Shown: positions 43,893 to 55,979, counted from the stretch's first letter. The stretch is 64,000 bases of DNA from Virgibacillus sp. NKC19-16 (GCF_021560035.1 NZ_CP074373.1:2600001-2664000); one strand, 5' to 3'. Numbers and translations: made by a program. The notes: generated by a model from the letters alone, not told the origin.

Positions 43893-44642
43893 CTATTTGA
43901 ATTTAGGCTCCCTTTTTTCAAGAAATGCATTCACTGCTTCCTTTGTATCTTCCTTATCAATAATAGCAAGGGTTCTAAGATCACCGTCATCTTCAACTTT
44001 ATTGTAAACCTCTATTTTATTTAAGTATTGCTTCCAATGTTCAACTGCCATCGGACTTTTCTTTTCAATTTTTCTTGCTACTTCAAGTACACGATCCATT
44101 AAATTTTCATCTGGTACTACATCAAGAACTCCGCCGTAATGTCTTAGCTCAGAGGCAGAAATGTATTCACCGGTTAATCCAAGATAGCGGACAACTTTAT
44201 GCGGTACAAGTCTTGATGGTCCATCTCCGGCTCCTACGAGACCAATATTGATTTCCGGAACTCCAACTTTTGCTCTGTCTGATGCAATAATAAGATCACA
44301 GCTAGATACTAAAGCCAACCCAGCACCCACGGATGCCCCGGACAATGCTACAATCACAGGGACACGGCAGTTATAGACAGCTTGAATACAATCTAGTACG
44401 TGTTGCTTGTATTCTAAATAATTATCACTGGTTATAGAAGAAATATCGTTTACATCATTGCCTGCTATAAATACTTTTCCTTCTGCTCTTAATATAACTA
44501 CTCGAACAGTACGGTCACTGTTAATCATTTCAAAAGTCTTCTTAATTTCATCATACGCTTGTAAATTTAAAGAATTTACAGGAGGACGGTCTATCGTGAC
44601 AATACCAATAGAACCCTCTAACTCAAATTTTACAAATTCCAT
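43893..44642 (-). CDS. Enoyl-CoA hydratase/isomerase family protein (one catalytic Glu missing)
   Basis: 249-residue crotonase. The oxyanion-hole region is AGNDVNDI (near 62) and SGASVGAGLALVSSCD (near 100-115); the second active-site block is VGVPEINIGLVGAG. Compared with rat enoyl-CoA hydratase, the Glu164 equivalent is kept (PEINIG) but the Glu144 position is Ala. That pattern fits enoyl-CoA isomerases or other crotonase chemistries better than a classic hydratase. It follows the CoA-transferase gene by 128 bp and probably acts on the acyl-CoA it makes. Confidence 0.9.
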   Translation of the reverse strand: MEFVKFELEGSIGIVTIDRPPVNSLNLQAYDEIKKTFEMINSDRTVRVVILRAEGKVFIAGNDVNDISSITSDNYLEYKQHVLDCIQAVYNCRVPVIVALSGASVGAGLALVSSCDLIIASDRAKVGVPEINIGLVGAGDGPSRLVPHKVVRYLGLTGEYISASELRHYGGVLDVVPDENLMDRVLEVARKIEKKSPMAVEHWKQYLNKIEVYNKVEDDGDLRTLAIIDKEDTKEAVNAFLEKREPKFK

Positions 44643-44770
44643 TTTAATAACCTCTTTTCAAGCAAATGTTAATTTTCCTTTTTACAATACTCATCAAATT
44701 CAAATGAAGCTACTAATTTTTAAAGGATAATTAATACATTCATAATATCTTAGAATTTTTCGTTTGAACT

Positions 44771-45976
44771 TTATTTTCCAACTTCTTTATCTTCATACCG
44801 AACAACCGCTCCCTCATCAATCATCCTTGAAATATCCTCTTCTGAATACCCGAGACTACTCAATATCTCATTAGCATTTTGACTTAAAAACGGTGGGGGA
44901 GAAACAGCCCTATGTGGTGTTTCATTAAATTTTATTGGAACACCAGGTACCATTATTTCTTCGTACCCGGGAATTTTAAGCGGCAAAATCATATCTCTTT
45001 CTTTTGTAATCGGACTATCAATTACTTCCTCTATCGTACTGACCGGACCACATGGTACACCTACACCATCAAGAATACGAATCACTTCCTCAGTAGAGTA
45101 TTGAATGGACCACTTCACAAATCCTTCTTCCAGTATGTCGAAATCATCCAAGCGCTTATTCATATCCCAATATTTCGAATGCTCTGTTTTCCAGTCATAA
45201 CGGTCGATGGCTTCACAAAATCCATCCCACATTTCATCGGAGAGCGGAGCAATAACAACATATCCATCTTTCGTAGGGAATATACCAGAAAATGTGTAAG
45301 AGATTCTTGAGCCCGTCCGCTTGTGACTTACTTTATTTAAAGTAGTGTCTGAGAAATTAAATGCATGTGTAGAAACCATAGAATCTAACATGGAAACATC
45401 AATAAGTTGTCCTTTGCCAGTTATAGTTCTAGAATACAAGGCCATTAATGTTCCCAATGCGGCCTGTAAAGGTGTAAAGTGATCTGCCAAATATACTCCA
45501 ATCGTTGATGGTGACCCATCAGGTTCTCCTGTTAAATGAAGGATTCCACTCATTCCTTGTATGATGGGATCAAAGGCCTTTTTGTTACGAAATGAACCCG
45601 TCAGTCCAAACCCGGTTATATGGGTCATTACAATCTGTGGATTTATTTGAGACACCTTATCATACCCGAATCCAAGACGTTCAGGTACTCCGGCAGCATA
45701 ATTCGTTAGTAGAACATCGGATTCTTCAATAAGCCGATACAGGACATCCCTTCCCTCTTCAGATTTTAAATCCAATGCAATACTTTTCTTATTCCTGTTA
45801 ACTGAAGTATAATGAAGACTTAACCCCTTATAAATAGGTGTTCGTTTGTGCCCTATATCATCTTTTGCCTCAATCTTTATAACTTCTGCGCCATGATCTG
45901 CCAAAATTTGTCCGCAGTACGGTCCGTTAATGGCAGTTCCAATTTCAATTACTTTAATACCATCAATTGCACCCAT
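44771..45976 (-). CDS. Family III CoA-transferase (CaiB/BaiF type)
   Basis: 401 residues. Opening GIKVIEIGTAINGPYCGQILADHGAEVIKIE, then SVNRNKKSIALDLKSEEGRDVL, NYAAGVPERLGF and GKGQLIDVSMLDSM with the conserved Asp region, all standard for CaiB/BaiF/formyl-CoA transferases. It moves CoA to a carboxylic acid. The start at 45976 follows AAAGGAG by 8 nt. Upstream are a strong promoter and two SAM-I riboswitches with terminators pointing into this gene. The acid substrate is unknown; carnitine-like, sulphur-containing or short branched acids are possible. Confidence 0.92.
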   Translation of the reverse strand: MGAIDGIKVIEIGTAINGPYCGQILADHGAEVIKIEAKDDIGHKRTPIYKGLSLHYTSVNRNKKSIALDLKSEEGRDVLYRLIEESDVLLTNYAAGVPERLGFGYDKVSQINPQIVMTHITGFGLTGSFRNKKAFDPIIQGMSGILHLTGEPDGSPSTIGVYLADHFTPLQAALGTLMALYSRTITGKGQLIDVSMLDSMVSTHAFNFSDTTLNKVSHKRTGSRISYTFSGIFPTKDGYVVIAPLSDEMWDGFCEAIDRYDWKTEHSKYWDMNKRLDDFDILEEGFVKWSIQYSTEEVIRILDGVGVPCGPVSTIEEVIDSPITKERDMILPLKIPGYEEIMVPGVPIKFNETPHRAVSPPPFLSQNANEILSSLGYSEEDISRMIDEGAVVRYEDKEVGK

Positions 45977-46026
45977 AATTAGCACTCCTTTATGTAATAT
46001 TTTTATTTTTTCATTTCTACTAATTA

Positions 46027-46069
46027 AGGCATATTAAAATAAATAATAAGTCAAACATAGAATATGCCT
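46027..46069 (-). promoter_or_regulatory. 9-bp inverted repeat in the CoA-transferase leader
   Basis: AGGCATATT and AATATGCCT, perfect, separated by 25 nt, lying between the second riboswitch terminator and the CoA-transferase ATG. No U-tract. It may be an operator pair or an RNA hairpin. TTGACT lies in the loop on the minus strand. Confidence 0.4.
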
Positions 46070-46122
46070 ATTTATTCGTAATCAAATGTACTTACCTTCT
46101 TTTTACTGTTCTATTTTTATAT

Positions 46123-46279
46123 TAAAAAACTCCCTTCCTAAGAAGAGAGCTTCATATATTTCTCTTCTTATCTTTCAGGATTACGCTCCTGCAGGATTTA
46201 GCACCTTGTTAAGCTGATAAGCCAACTTAATGGTTGCCGGGTATCGTCGGGCCAGTCCCTCCACCACTCTGGATAAGAA
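46123..46279 (-). promoter_or_regulatory. SAM-I (S-box) riboswitch 2, with terminator
   Basis: Minus-strand aptamer 46279-46165. P1 is TTCTTATC/GATAAGAA; GGTGGAGGGACTGGCCC, CCCGGCAACC and GGTGCTAAATCCTGC are near-perfect S-box consensus blocks. A terminator at about 46152-46123 (CTCTCTTC/GAAGGGAG then TTTTTT) can be replaced by an antiterminator using AAGAAGAGA. SAM binding should stop transcription before the CoA-transferase gene. Confidence 0.96.
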
Positions 46280-46376
46280 ATAATACTATTTAATTTTTTC
46301 ATCGATTCATTCATTAGTTTTCTAATAGGATTACTTAGTTTAAAGATATACGTTTCATACGCATACCTAAAATTTA

Positions 46377-46540
46377 GAAAACCTCTACCAACTTGGAAGA
46401 GGTTTTAATTTCACGCACTCTTCCTCATCTTTCAAGCCTTTAATGCTTGCTGGAAGTAGCACCATCTTACAAAAAAGCATAATTTGTAACGGTTGCCGCA
46501 GGATCATAAGACCAGTTTCCTCCCCTGACTCGTTATAAGG
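46377..46540 (-). promoter_or_regulatory. SAM-I (S-box) riboswitch 1, with terminator
   Basis: Minus-strand aptamer 46540-46423. P1 is CCTTAT/ATGAGG; GGGGAGGAAACTGG, GCGGCAACC, GGTGCTACTTCCAGC and GAAAGATGAGG follow S-box order with more deviations than copy 2. Its terminator at about 46407-46377 (AAAACCTCT/AGAGGTTTT) competes with an antiterminator GGAAGAG/CTCTTCC. It is transcribed first, in series with riboswitch 2. Confidence 0.93.
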
Positions 46541-46575
46541 AATATTTATATAGTTTTTTATGGTTATTGATACGT

Positions 46576-46604
46576 ATATTACCTTATTCAGAAAAAAATG
46601 TCAA
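46576..46604 (-). promoter_or_regulatory. Strong sigma-A promoter of the riboswitch-CoA-transferase operon
   Basis: Minus strand TTGACA, 17 nt, TAATAT: consensus -35, five of six in the -10 and ideal spacing. The predicted start near 46569 is about 30 nt before riboswitch 1. It lies after the ilvA stop, so the operon is independent of ilv-leu. Confidence 0.85.
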
Positions 46605-46696
46605 GAAGGAAATTTACTACTTTAAGAAGAATGAAGGCTGAAATCGATTGACTGTTTCTGCCTTCATTCTACAATCCTTCAGAATGATCCCTTTTT

Positions 46697-47683
46697 TCAC
46701 GCTGAATGATGCAATTTCTCAGCAAGATGCTGGATTTTTGGTAAATTTCCAATATCCATATTTCCGCCGCTGACAATAACACCACAATGACGTGACGCAA
46801 TATCCTTATGATGTGCAAATAGTGCGCCTAGAGACGCGGCGCCTGCACCTTCCATCAATGTCTTGTTCCGCTCGAGCATATAAACGATAGCAGAAGCGAT
46901 CTCTTCATCTGAAACGGTTATAATATCATCAACGTACTTACGAATTAGCGGCAATGTATTTTTGCCAGGCTGTTTTACAGCGATGCCTTCAGCAATAGTA
47001 GAAACAGACTTCAAATTCCGCGCACTTTGACTATGAAAGCTATCATGCATGGCAGATGCGCCATTTGCTTGAACACCAATAATTTTTATAGCTGGGTTTA
47101 TATGCTTGGCAGCAACTGCTATACCACTTATAAGTCCTCCGCCGCCAATGGGGACAATAATCGTATCCAGAAGCGGCTCCTGATGCAGCATCTCCATGGC
47201 AATCGTGCCCTGGCCTGCCATGACATCATAATCGTCAAACGGATGAATGTAAACAGCTCCCGTTTGCATCTGTCTTTTCATGGAGGCTTCATAGGCTTCC
47301 TGAAACGACTCTCCAGTAAGCACAACATCAGCGCCATAGTTTCTTGTTGCATGTACTTTTGCTAGTGGCGTTTTCTCAGGCATGAATATCGTTGCACGCG
47401 CGTCTAATTTCGCCGCAGCATGGGCAACACCTTGTGCGTGATTTCCAGCTGAAGCAGTTATAACGCCATTTTTTAATTCTGCATCCGTTAACTGCATTAA
47501 CTTAAAACTGGCACCTCTGAACTTAAATGCGCCCGTTTTTTGTTGATTCTCCATTTTAAAATAGATATTTTTTTCGAGTAATTTGTTGGTCGTCTTTGAT
47601 GTTAGTAAAGGTGTGCGATGGACAATGGGTGTTAAGCTTTCCATCGCCGCACGAACCTTTTCACCTGTTAAGCAATCCCCAAT
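46697..47683 (-). CDS. ilvA: Threonine dehydratase (catabolic-type, no regulatory domain), apparent ATT start
   Basis: About 328 residues of the PLP fold-II threonine/serine dehydratases. The PLP lysine lies in KTGAFKFRGA, ASAGNHAQG follows near residue 75, and the tetraglycine-like loop is PIGGGGLISG. It lacks the C-terminal ACT-like domain of biosynthetic IlvA, but its place at the end of ilv-leu implies 2-oxobutanoate supply for isoleucine. The first ATG (47644) has no ribosome site and would remove the usual N-terminal helix. An in-frame ATT at 47683 lies 9 nt after GAGGAG and adds GDCLTGEKVRAA. Confidence 0.88.
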   Translation of the reverse strand: MGDCLTGEKVRAAMESLTPIVHRTPLLTSKTTNKLLEKNIYFKMENQQKTGAFKFRGASFKLMQLTDAELKNGVITASAGNHAQGVAHAAAKLDARATIFMPEKTPLAKVHATRNYGADVVLTGESFQEAYEASMKRQMQTGAVYIHPFDDYDVMAGQGTIAMEMLHQEPLLDTIIVPIGGGGLISGIAVAAKHINPAIKIIGVQANGASAMHDSFHSQSARNLKSVSTIAEGIAVKQPGKNTLPLIRKYVDDIITVSDEEIASAIVYMLERNKTLMEGAGAASLGALFAHHKDIASRHCGVIVSGGNMDIGNLPKIQHLAEKLHHSA

Positions 47684-47699
47684 GGTTTCACTCTCCTCA

Positions 47700-48287
47700 T
47701 TATTTTCCTAAAGCTTTTTCATATGCCTCAATTTCATCCTCGAGCTTTAAGGTTAAGGCTATTTCATCCAATCCATTTAATAATTTTTCCTTATGAAATG
47801 CCGGGATATCAAAATTCACCTCATGTTGGTTCCCATCAACGATCCGCTGCCCTTCTAGATCTACATCTAATACCAATGTAGATTCTTCAGCCTGGCGCAT
47901 CCATTGATTTAACATGGATTCGTCCAGTTGAATTGGAATAATTCCATTTTTTAAGGCATTGTTGTAAAAAATATCAGCAAAGCTCGGAGCTATAATAACA
48001 CGAAAACCGTAATCTAACAATGCCCAGGGTGCATGCTCTCTAGAAGAACCGCAGCCGAAGTTCTCCCCGGCTAACAAAATCGATGCACCTTGGTACGTGG
48101 GGTTGTTTAATTCAAAATCATCCCGCTCATTCCCGTTATCATCAAATCGCCAATTATAAAAGAGAAATTGACCAAATCCGGTTCGTTCAATACGTTTTAA
48201 AAATTGTTTCGGTATAATCTGATCCGTATCAACATTTGTTCGGTTTAAAGGGTAAACTAATCCCTTGTGTTCCCGAATTGCTTCCAT
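47700..48287 (-). CDS. leuD: 3-isopropylmalate dehydratase small subunit
   Basis: 195-residue aconitase-like swivelling subunit: NRTNVDTDQIIPKQFLKRI near the N-terminus and the GENFGCGSSREHAPWAL signature near 75. With LeuC it isomerises 2- to 3-isopropylmalate. The ATG at 48287 is used because AGGAGG lies 8 nt upstream, overlapping the leuC stop; an ATG at 48296 is too close to it. Confidence 0.96.
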   Translation of the reverse strand: MEAIREHKGLVYPLNRTNVDTDQIIPKQFLKRIERTGFGQFLFYNWRFDDNGNERDDFELNNPTYQGASILLAGENFGCGSSREHAPWALLDYGFRVIIAPSFADIFYNNALKNGIIPIQLDESMLNQWMRQAEESTLVLDVDLEGQRIVDGNQHEVNFDIPAFHKEKLLNGLDEIALTLKLEDEIEAYEKALGK

Positions 48288-48299
48288 AACATACACCTC

Positions 48300-49706
48300 C
48301 TAGTTAGGTACGCCTGCAAATTTGCGGACATCCACAAAATGACCTTCTATCGCAGCTGCAGCCGCCATTTCAGGACTTACCAAATGGGTACGGGCCCCAT
48401 TCCCCTGTCTTCCTTCAAAATTTCGGTTGGATGTCGATGCGCATCTTCCCTCCGGTGGGACGATATCATCATTCATCCCTAAGCACATACTGCAGCCGGA
48501 CTGGCGCCATTCAAAGCCCGCCTGTTTAAAAATCGTGTCCAGTCCTTCTTTTTCCGCTTCCAGTTTGACACCGAATGAACCTGGTACAACGATGCCTCTC
48601 ACACCCGGATGTACTTGTTTTCCTTCAACAATGGCAGCTGCTTTTTTCAAATCGCCTATACGTGAATTCGTACATGAACCGATAAACACATGATCAATTG
48701 CAATGGATGTCATCGGCTGATTTTCTTCCAATCCCATATATTCTAAGGCTCGCTCGACATCTTCCCTATGATCAACATCGCTTAAGCTTGGCGTTGCTCC
48801 ACTAACAGGTACACACATACCCGGGTTCGTTCCCCATGAGACCTGTGGTTCAATCTCTGCTGCATTAATCGTTACGGTCTTATCATAGACAGCACCTTCG
48901 TCTGTAGCAAGGCTTAACCACTGATCAGCTAACTGGGTAAAAGCTTCACCCTCAGGCACATATTCTTTTCCTTCTAAATAATCAATTGTTTTCTGATCAG
49001 GGCTGATTAACCCTGCCCTTGCACCAGCTTCAATGGACATATTGCATACCGTCATGCGACCTTCCATGGATAAATTCCGAATCGCATCACCTGTATATTC
49101 CATGACATAGCCTGTGCCGAATCGCACTCCAAATTTCGCAATGATTGCCAGAATTAAATCTTTAGCCGTCACCCCTGGCCCCAAATCGCCTTCTACATGA
49201 ACATTCAATGATTTTGGCTGTTCCTGCTGCAACGTCTGTGTTGCCAACACATGCTCAACTTCGCTTGTGCCGATCCCAAAAGCGAGGGCGCCAAACGCAC
49301 CATGTGTGGATGTATGACTATCACCGCAGACAATTGTTTTTCCAGGTTGGGTTAATCCAAGCTGCGGACCGATCACGTGAACAATACCTTGGTCCGGATG
49401 CGCCATGTCTGCTAATGGGATATCGTGATCCCTGCAATTTTGCCTTAATGTTTCCATTTGCTTTTTGGAAATTTGGTCTTTAATCACGTCCCTATTTTTT
49501 GTTGGAACATTGTGATCCATGGTAGCATAGGTTAAATCCGGTCGGCGCACTTTTCTATTGTTTAAACGCAGCCCTTCAAAAGCTTGAGGAGAGGTTACCT
49601 CATGAACTAAATGCAGATCAATATACATTAAATCCGGTTTTCCTACCTCTTCATGCACGACATGTTTATTCCAAATTTTAGAAATGATTGTTTCCGGTTT
49701 CGCCAT
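48300..49706 (-). CDS. leuC: 3-isopropylmalate dehydratase large subunit
   Basis: 468-residue aconitase-family [4Fe-4S] enzyme. Cluster ligands are the Cys of [13 protein letters not shown] (near 348) and the pair in [12 protein letters not shown] (near 408-411); [19 protein letters not shown] is the substrate-binding block. AGGAGG before the ATG. It is followed directly by leuD. Confidence 0.97.
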   Translation of the reverse strand: MAKPETIISKIWNKHVVHEEVGKPDLMYIDLHLVHEVTSPQAFEGLRLNNRKVRRPDLTYATMDHNVPTKNRDVIKDQISKKQMETLRQNCRDHDIPLADMAHPDQGIVHVIGPQLGLTQPGKTIVCGDSHTSTHGAFGALAFGIGTSEVEHVLATQTLQQEQPKSLNVHVEGDLGPGVTAKDLILAIIAKFGVRFGTGYVMEYTGDAIRNLSMEGRMTVCNMSIEAGARAGLISPDQKTIDYLEGKEYVPEGEAFTQLADQWLSLATDEGAVYDKTVTINAAEIEPQVSWGTNPGMCVPVSGATPSLSDVDHREDVERALEYMGLEENQPMTSIAIDHVFIGSCTNSRIGDLKKAAAIVEGKQVHPGVRGIVVPGSFGVKLEAEKEGLDTIFKQAGFEWRQSGCSMCLGMNDDIVPPEGRCASTSNRNFEGRQGNGARTHLVSPEMAAAAAIEGHFVDVRKFAGVPN

Positions 49707-49795
49707 TTTAAAACCTCCTCTGCCTTATTGGGTTGATACTTTTCATGCTTGGGTTGATTCTTTCTCTTCCGGTTGATATCCAATGGATCGAATCA

Positions 49796-50905
49796 TCAAG
49801 CATACATATTACCAATACTATTGCAAACACTTTTCGTCGTTAGGTTTTCAAGAACCATTTCCGTCATTTTTTGTGTCCCTACCTGCTTGCCATCCTTCAT
49901 CTGCAAATCAGGGGTATGGTACCCTTGCTCCAGACATTCATTGACAGCTTCTTCAATCTCAGCAGCTTCCTGTTCCAGCCCGAATGAGTGCCTTAGCATA
50001 AGTGCGCTTGAGAGGATCATTCCTAGTGGGTTCGCAACTCCTTTTCCGGCAATGTCAGGTGCTGAACCATGAACAGGCTCATATAGTCCGACACCATCGG
50101 AACGTATACTAGCAGACGGCAACATCCCAAGGGATCCAGTTAAGACTGATGCCTCATCACTTAAAATATCGCCAAATAAATTTTCCGTAACGATGGTGTC
50201 AAAACGATCCGGCTGTGTGATCAGCTTCATTGCCGCAGCATCAACAAGCAGATGCTCTACCGTAACATCCGGGTAATCCTTTCTCTTCTCCTCAACAATT
50301 TCGCGCCACATGCGGCTGGATTCCAGGACATTCGCTTTATCAACAGATGTTAAATGGTTATTTCTAAGACGCGCGCTTTGAAAAGCTTTATCAATAATCC
50401 GTTCCATTTCGCTCCGCTGGTAATAAAGGGTATCAACAACGGCGTTTCCATCTTCCCGTCTTTCACTTGGCTTGCCGAAATAAAGCCCGCCTGTCAGCTC
50501 CCGAATGATTAAAATATCACTGCCATTAATCACATCTTCTTTTAATGGGGAGGCATGAAGTAAAGGGGTAAAACCTTTTACCGGGCGAAGATTAGCAAAT
50601 AACCCCAATGTCTTTCGGATCCCCAACAATCCTTTTTCAGGTCTCAGATGCGCGGGAAAAGAGTCCCATTTTTCTCCCCCAACAGCACCCAGTAAAATCG
50701 CATCCGCTTCTTGACACGCTTTGATCGTATTCTCCGGCAATGGAACCCCATGATGATCAATCGCGTCTCCGCCAATCTTATGCTGGTCAAATGTAAAGGT
50801 ATGGTCAAATTCACTGGCAATTGTGTTTAATACGACTTCAGCAGCTTCCATAATTTCTCCTCCAACACCATCGCCCGGAAGCAGAATAATGTTTTTATTC
50901 ATCAT
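49796..50905 (-). CDS. leuB: 3-isopropylmalate dehydrogenase
   Basis: 369 residues. LLPGDGVGGEIM opens the beta-decarboxylating dehydrogenase fold; GGLYFGKPSERR, the catalytic Tyr in DTLYYQRSEMERI, NLFGDILSDEASVLTGSLGMLPS and EPVHGSAPDIAGKG (NAD site) are clear. It oxidises 3-isopropylmalate to 2-oxoisocaproate. The 90-bp gap to leuC has no terminator. Confidence 0.97.
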   Translation of the reverse strand: MMNKNIILLPGDGVGGEIMEAAEVVLNTIASEFDHTFTFDQHKIGGDAIDHHGVPLPENTIKACQEADAILLGAVGGEKWDSFPAHLRPEKGLLGIRKTLGLFANLRPVKGFTPLLHASPLKEDVINGSDILIIRELTGGLYFGKPSERREDGNAVVDTLYYQRSEMERIIDKAFQSARLRNNHLTSVDKANVLESSRMWREIVEEKRKDYPDVTVEHLLVDAAAMKLITQPDRFDTIVTENLFGDILSDEASVLTGSLGMLPSASIRSDGVGLYEPVHGSAPDIAGKGVANPLGMILSSALMLRHSFGLEQEAAEIEEAVNECLEQGYHTPDLQMKDGKQVGTQKMTEMVLENLTTKSVCNSIGNMYA

Positions 50906-51032
50906 AAACCCTCCCCTATATTTTCGAAAACTTGGCTTTGTTAAAGGAATTCTTAGAAAGCGTTCTTTGCTTTATTAAAAACCCTTATACTTTGGAGTGC
51001 AAGCTCTTAAAGCAAAGCTTCGTTCCAATTAT

Positions 51033-51065
51033 GCAGATAAGAAAGTATAAAACTTTCTTATCTGC
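51033..51065. other. Perfect 14-bp hairpin between leuA and leuB
   Basis: GCAGATAAGAAAGT, loop ATAAA, exact complement. It lies in the 241-bp leuA-leuB gap and lacks a U-tract on either strand, so it is more likely an mRNA processing or stability element than a terminator. The rest of the gap holds nothing recognisable. Confidence 0.7.
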
Positions 51066-51146
51066 CAAAATATCTAATGCGATATATTGAATTTGGAAAA
51101 CAATTTTTCCACCATTTTCCAAAATCTGACTTCTAACCGCTGACCT

Positions 51147-53727
<2,581 letters not shown>

Positions 53728-53743
53728 CTATTTTTAAACGTTT

Positions 53744-54265
53744 TTATATTGAAAATGAGTTAATCTCGGTTACTTGTTTTGCTGGCTGCTGACCCCTTAA
53801 GAATGCGGTGACACCAGTTTTTGTCAATTCTTTAATTCCATAAGGTCTGAGCAATGTAATTAACGCTTCAACTTTATCCGGTTTTCCTGTAACCTGTATG
53901 GTTAAGCTATCCTTACTCACATCGATGACGGATGCGCGAAACGGTGTGATGATGCCTTGAATTTCCGCTCGCAATGGGCCATTTCCACCAACTTTTATAA
54001 GTGCGAGCTCCCTTGCAACCATTGCTTTATCGGTAATATCCGATACTTTTATGACATCGATTTGTTTATTTAATTGCTTTGTCAATTGTTCCAGCTTCTG
54101 TGGATCGCTAACTTCAACGACGAATGTCATTTTGGCTATGCCTTCTGTTTCTGAACTTCCAACAGATATGCTGTCGATATTGAATTGCCGTTTATTCATC
54201 ATCCCTGTAACCCGGTTGAGAACACCACTTTGGTTTTGAACGGTTGCTATGATAATACGTTTCAT
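53744..54265 (-). CDS. ilvN: Acetolactate synthase small (regulatory) subunit
   Basis: 173 residues. ACT domain: [27 protein letters not shown] is the opening (residues 3-29), then [14 protein letters not shown] and the C-terminal regulatory half. It confers valine feedback inhibition on the catalytic subunit. The ATG at 54265 overlaps the ilvB stop by 4 bp; the longer frame to 54325 lies within ilvB. Confidence 0.95.
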   Translation of the reverse strand: MKRIIIATVQNQSGVLNRVTGMMNKRQFNIDSISVGSSETEGIAKMTFVVEVSDPQKLEQLTKQLNKQIDVIKVSDITDKAMVARELALIKVGGNGPLRAEIQGIITPFRASVIDVSKDSLTIQVTGKPDKVEALITLLRPYGIKELTKTGVTAFLRGQQPAKQVTEINSFSI

Positions 54266-55979
54266 TTCGTCACCCCTATCATTTCGTGGATCCCTTTTCC
54301 TGGGGCAATCATCGGATAAACACATTCTTTTGGTTCAACTCTGGCATCGACAACAACGGGTCCATCATAGGCAAATATATCTTCAAGCAAACTTTCGACA
54401 TCATCCTCTTTGTCTACTTTCATACCACGAATACCGTAGCTCTCGGCAAGTTTTACAAAATCCGGGTTCGCTATGATTGATTCCGAATAGCGTTCCCCGT
54501 AAAAACTTTCCTGCCACTGTCTAACCATTCCTAATGCTTCGTTGTTGACGATAATAACTTTGACAGGAAGGTTCTTTTCTTTCAGAACGGAAAGCTCCTG
54601 TAATGTCATTTGAAATCCGCCATCACCAACCAGGGAAACAACCAAATCATCCGGGGCTCCAAGTTGAGCTCCAATTGCCGCTGGAAAGCCAAACCCCATT
54701 GTTCCAAGTCCCCTGAAGTAACCCATCGATTCGGTTTATCAAAAGCGTAATATTGCGCTGCCCACATTTGATGCTGCCCTACGTCTGTTGTGACAATCGC
54801 TTCTCCCTTCGACGTGCGGTACACTTGCTCTGTCAGCCATTGCGGGGAAATGACGTCATTGGATCGTTCATACCACAATGGGTAATCTGACCTGTTGTTT
54901 TCTAACGTTTCCTTCCAGGCTTGATGATCCGGCTGATCAATGGTGCTATTTAATAATGACTTTAATGCTTCTTTCGCGTCCCCAACTACCGGAATATCTG
55001 TCGGAACATTTTTTCCTATTTCTGCCGGGTCAATATCGATATGGGCAACCTTGGCATGTGGTGCGAAATGCTCCAAATTTCCGGTTAGACGGTCATCAAA
55101 CCTGGCGCCGATATTGATTAATAAGTCAGCTTCATACATTCCCATATTTGCCGCGTATGTCCCGTGCATACCTGCCATCCCTAGTGACAGATCATTGGAT
55201 CCCGGAAAACCGCCTAGTCCGAGTAATGTATTGGCTACCGGAAGCTGAAATTTTTCCGCAAACTCTTTTAATTCTTCGGAAGCTTTTGCAAATACGATAC
55301 CTGCGCCTGTCAACAATATCGGCTTTTTGGAACGACTCAGGGCATCTGCCAGTTTCCTGATTTGCAATGGATTGGGCCGTTCTGTCGGCTGGTAGCCCGG
55401 CAAATAAAAATCATTGTTGAAGTTAGGTGCGGTAAGTTCTTGTGATATATTTTTCGGAACATCAACAACAACCGGACCCGGACGGCCTGTTGAAGCAATA
55501 TGAAAAGCTTCTTTTACGATTCTTGGCAGCTCTGAAAGCTCATTAACCTGGTAATTGTACTTCGTAATCGGGGTTGTAATCCCCATCACATCCGATTCCT
55601 GGAATGCATCAGTACCAATTACCCCTTTTGCTACTTGACCGGTAAAAATAACCAATGGCAAGGAGTCCATCATTGCATCCGTAATCCCGGTGATGAGATT
55701 TGTCGCACCAGGTCCGGAAGTTGCCAATACAACTCCAGGCCTTCCAGTAACACGTGCATATCCTTCAGCTGCATGAATGGATCCTTGTTCGTGACGCGAA
55801 AGTATATGCTTGAATGGCGCCTCGCTTCGATACAGTGCATCGTAAATCGGTAATACTGCTCCACCGGGATAACCGAATATCGTATCCACCCCGGAATCAA
55901 CCAATAATTCAATTAATAAATCAGCACCGGTTATCATTTCCTTTGTCCGTTCCACTTCTTGTTTTACCTCAGCCTTCAC
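54262..55979 (-). pseudogene. ilvB: Acetolactate synthase large subunit, single-base frameshift
   Basis: ThDP-dependent catalytic subunit. A GTG start at 55979 (GGAGG 9 nt upstream) gives [23 protein letters not shown], the catalytic Glu in [17 protein letters not shown] and [12 protein letters not shown]. The frame runs to VTSGD at about 54712, then shifts; the other frame resumes [15 protein letters not shown] with GDGGFQMT and ends at 54262. One extra G in the four-G run at 54710-54713 would restore VTSGGLGTMGF and a ~570-residue enzyme. True loss would cause Val/Leu/Ile auxotrophy unless another copy exists, so a sequencing error is quite possible. Confidence 0.92.
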
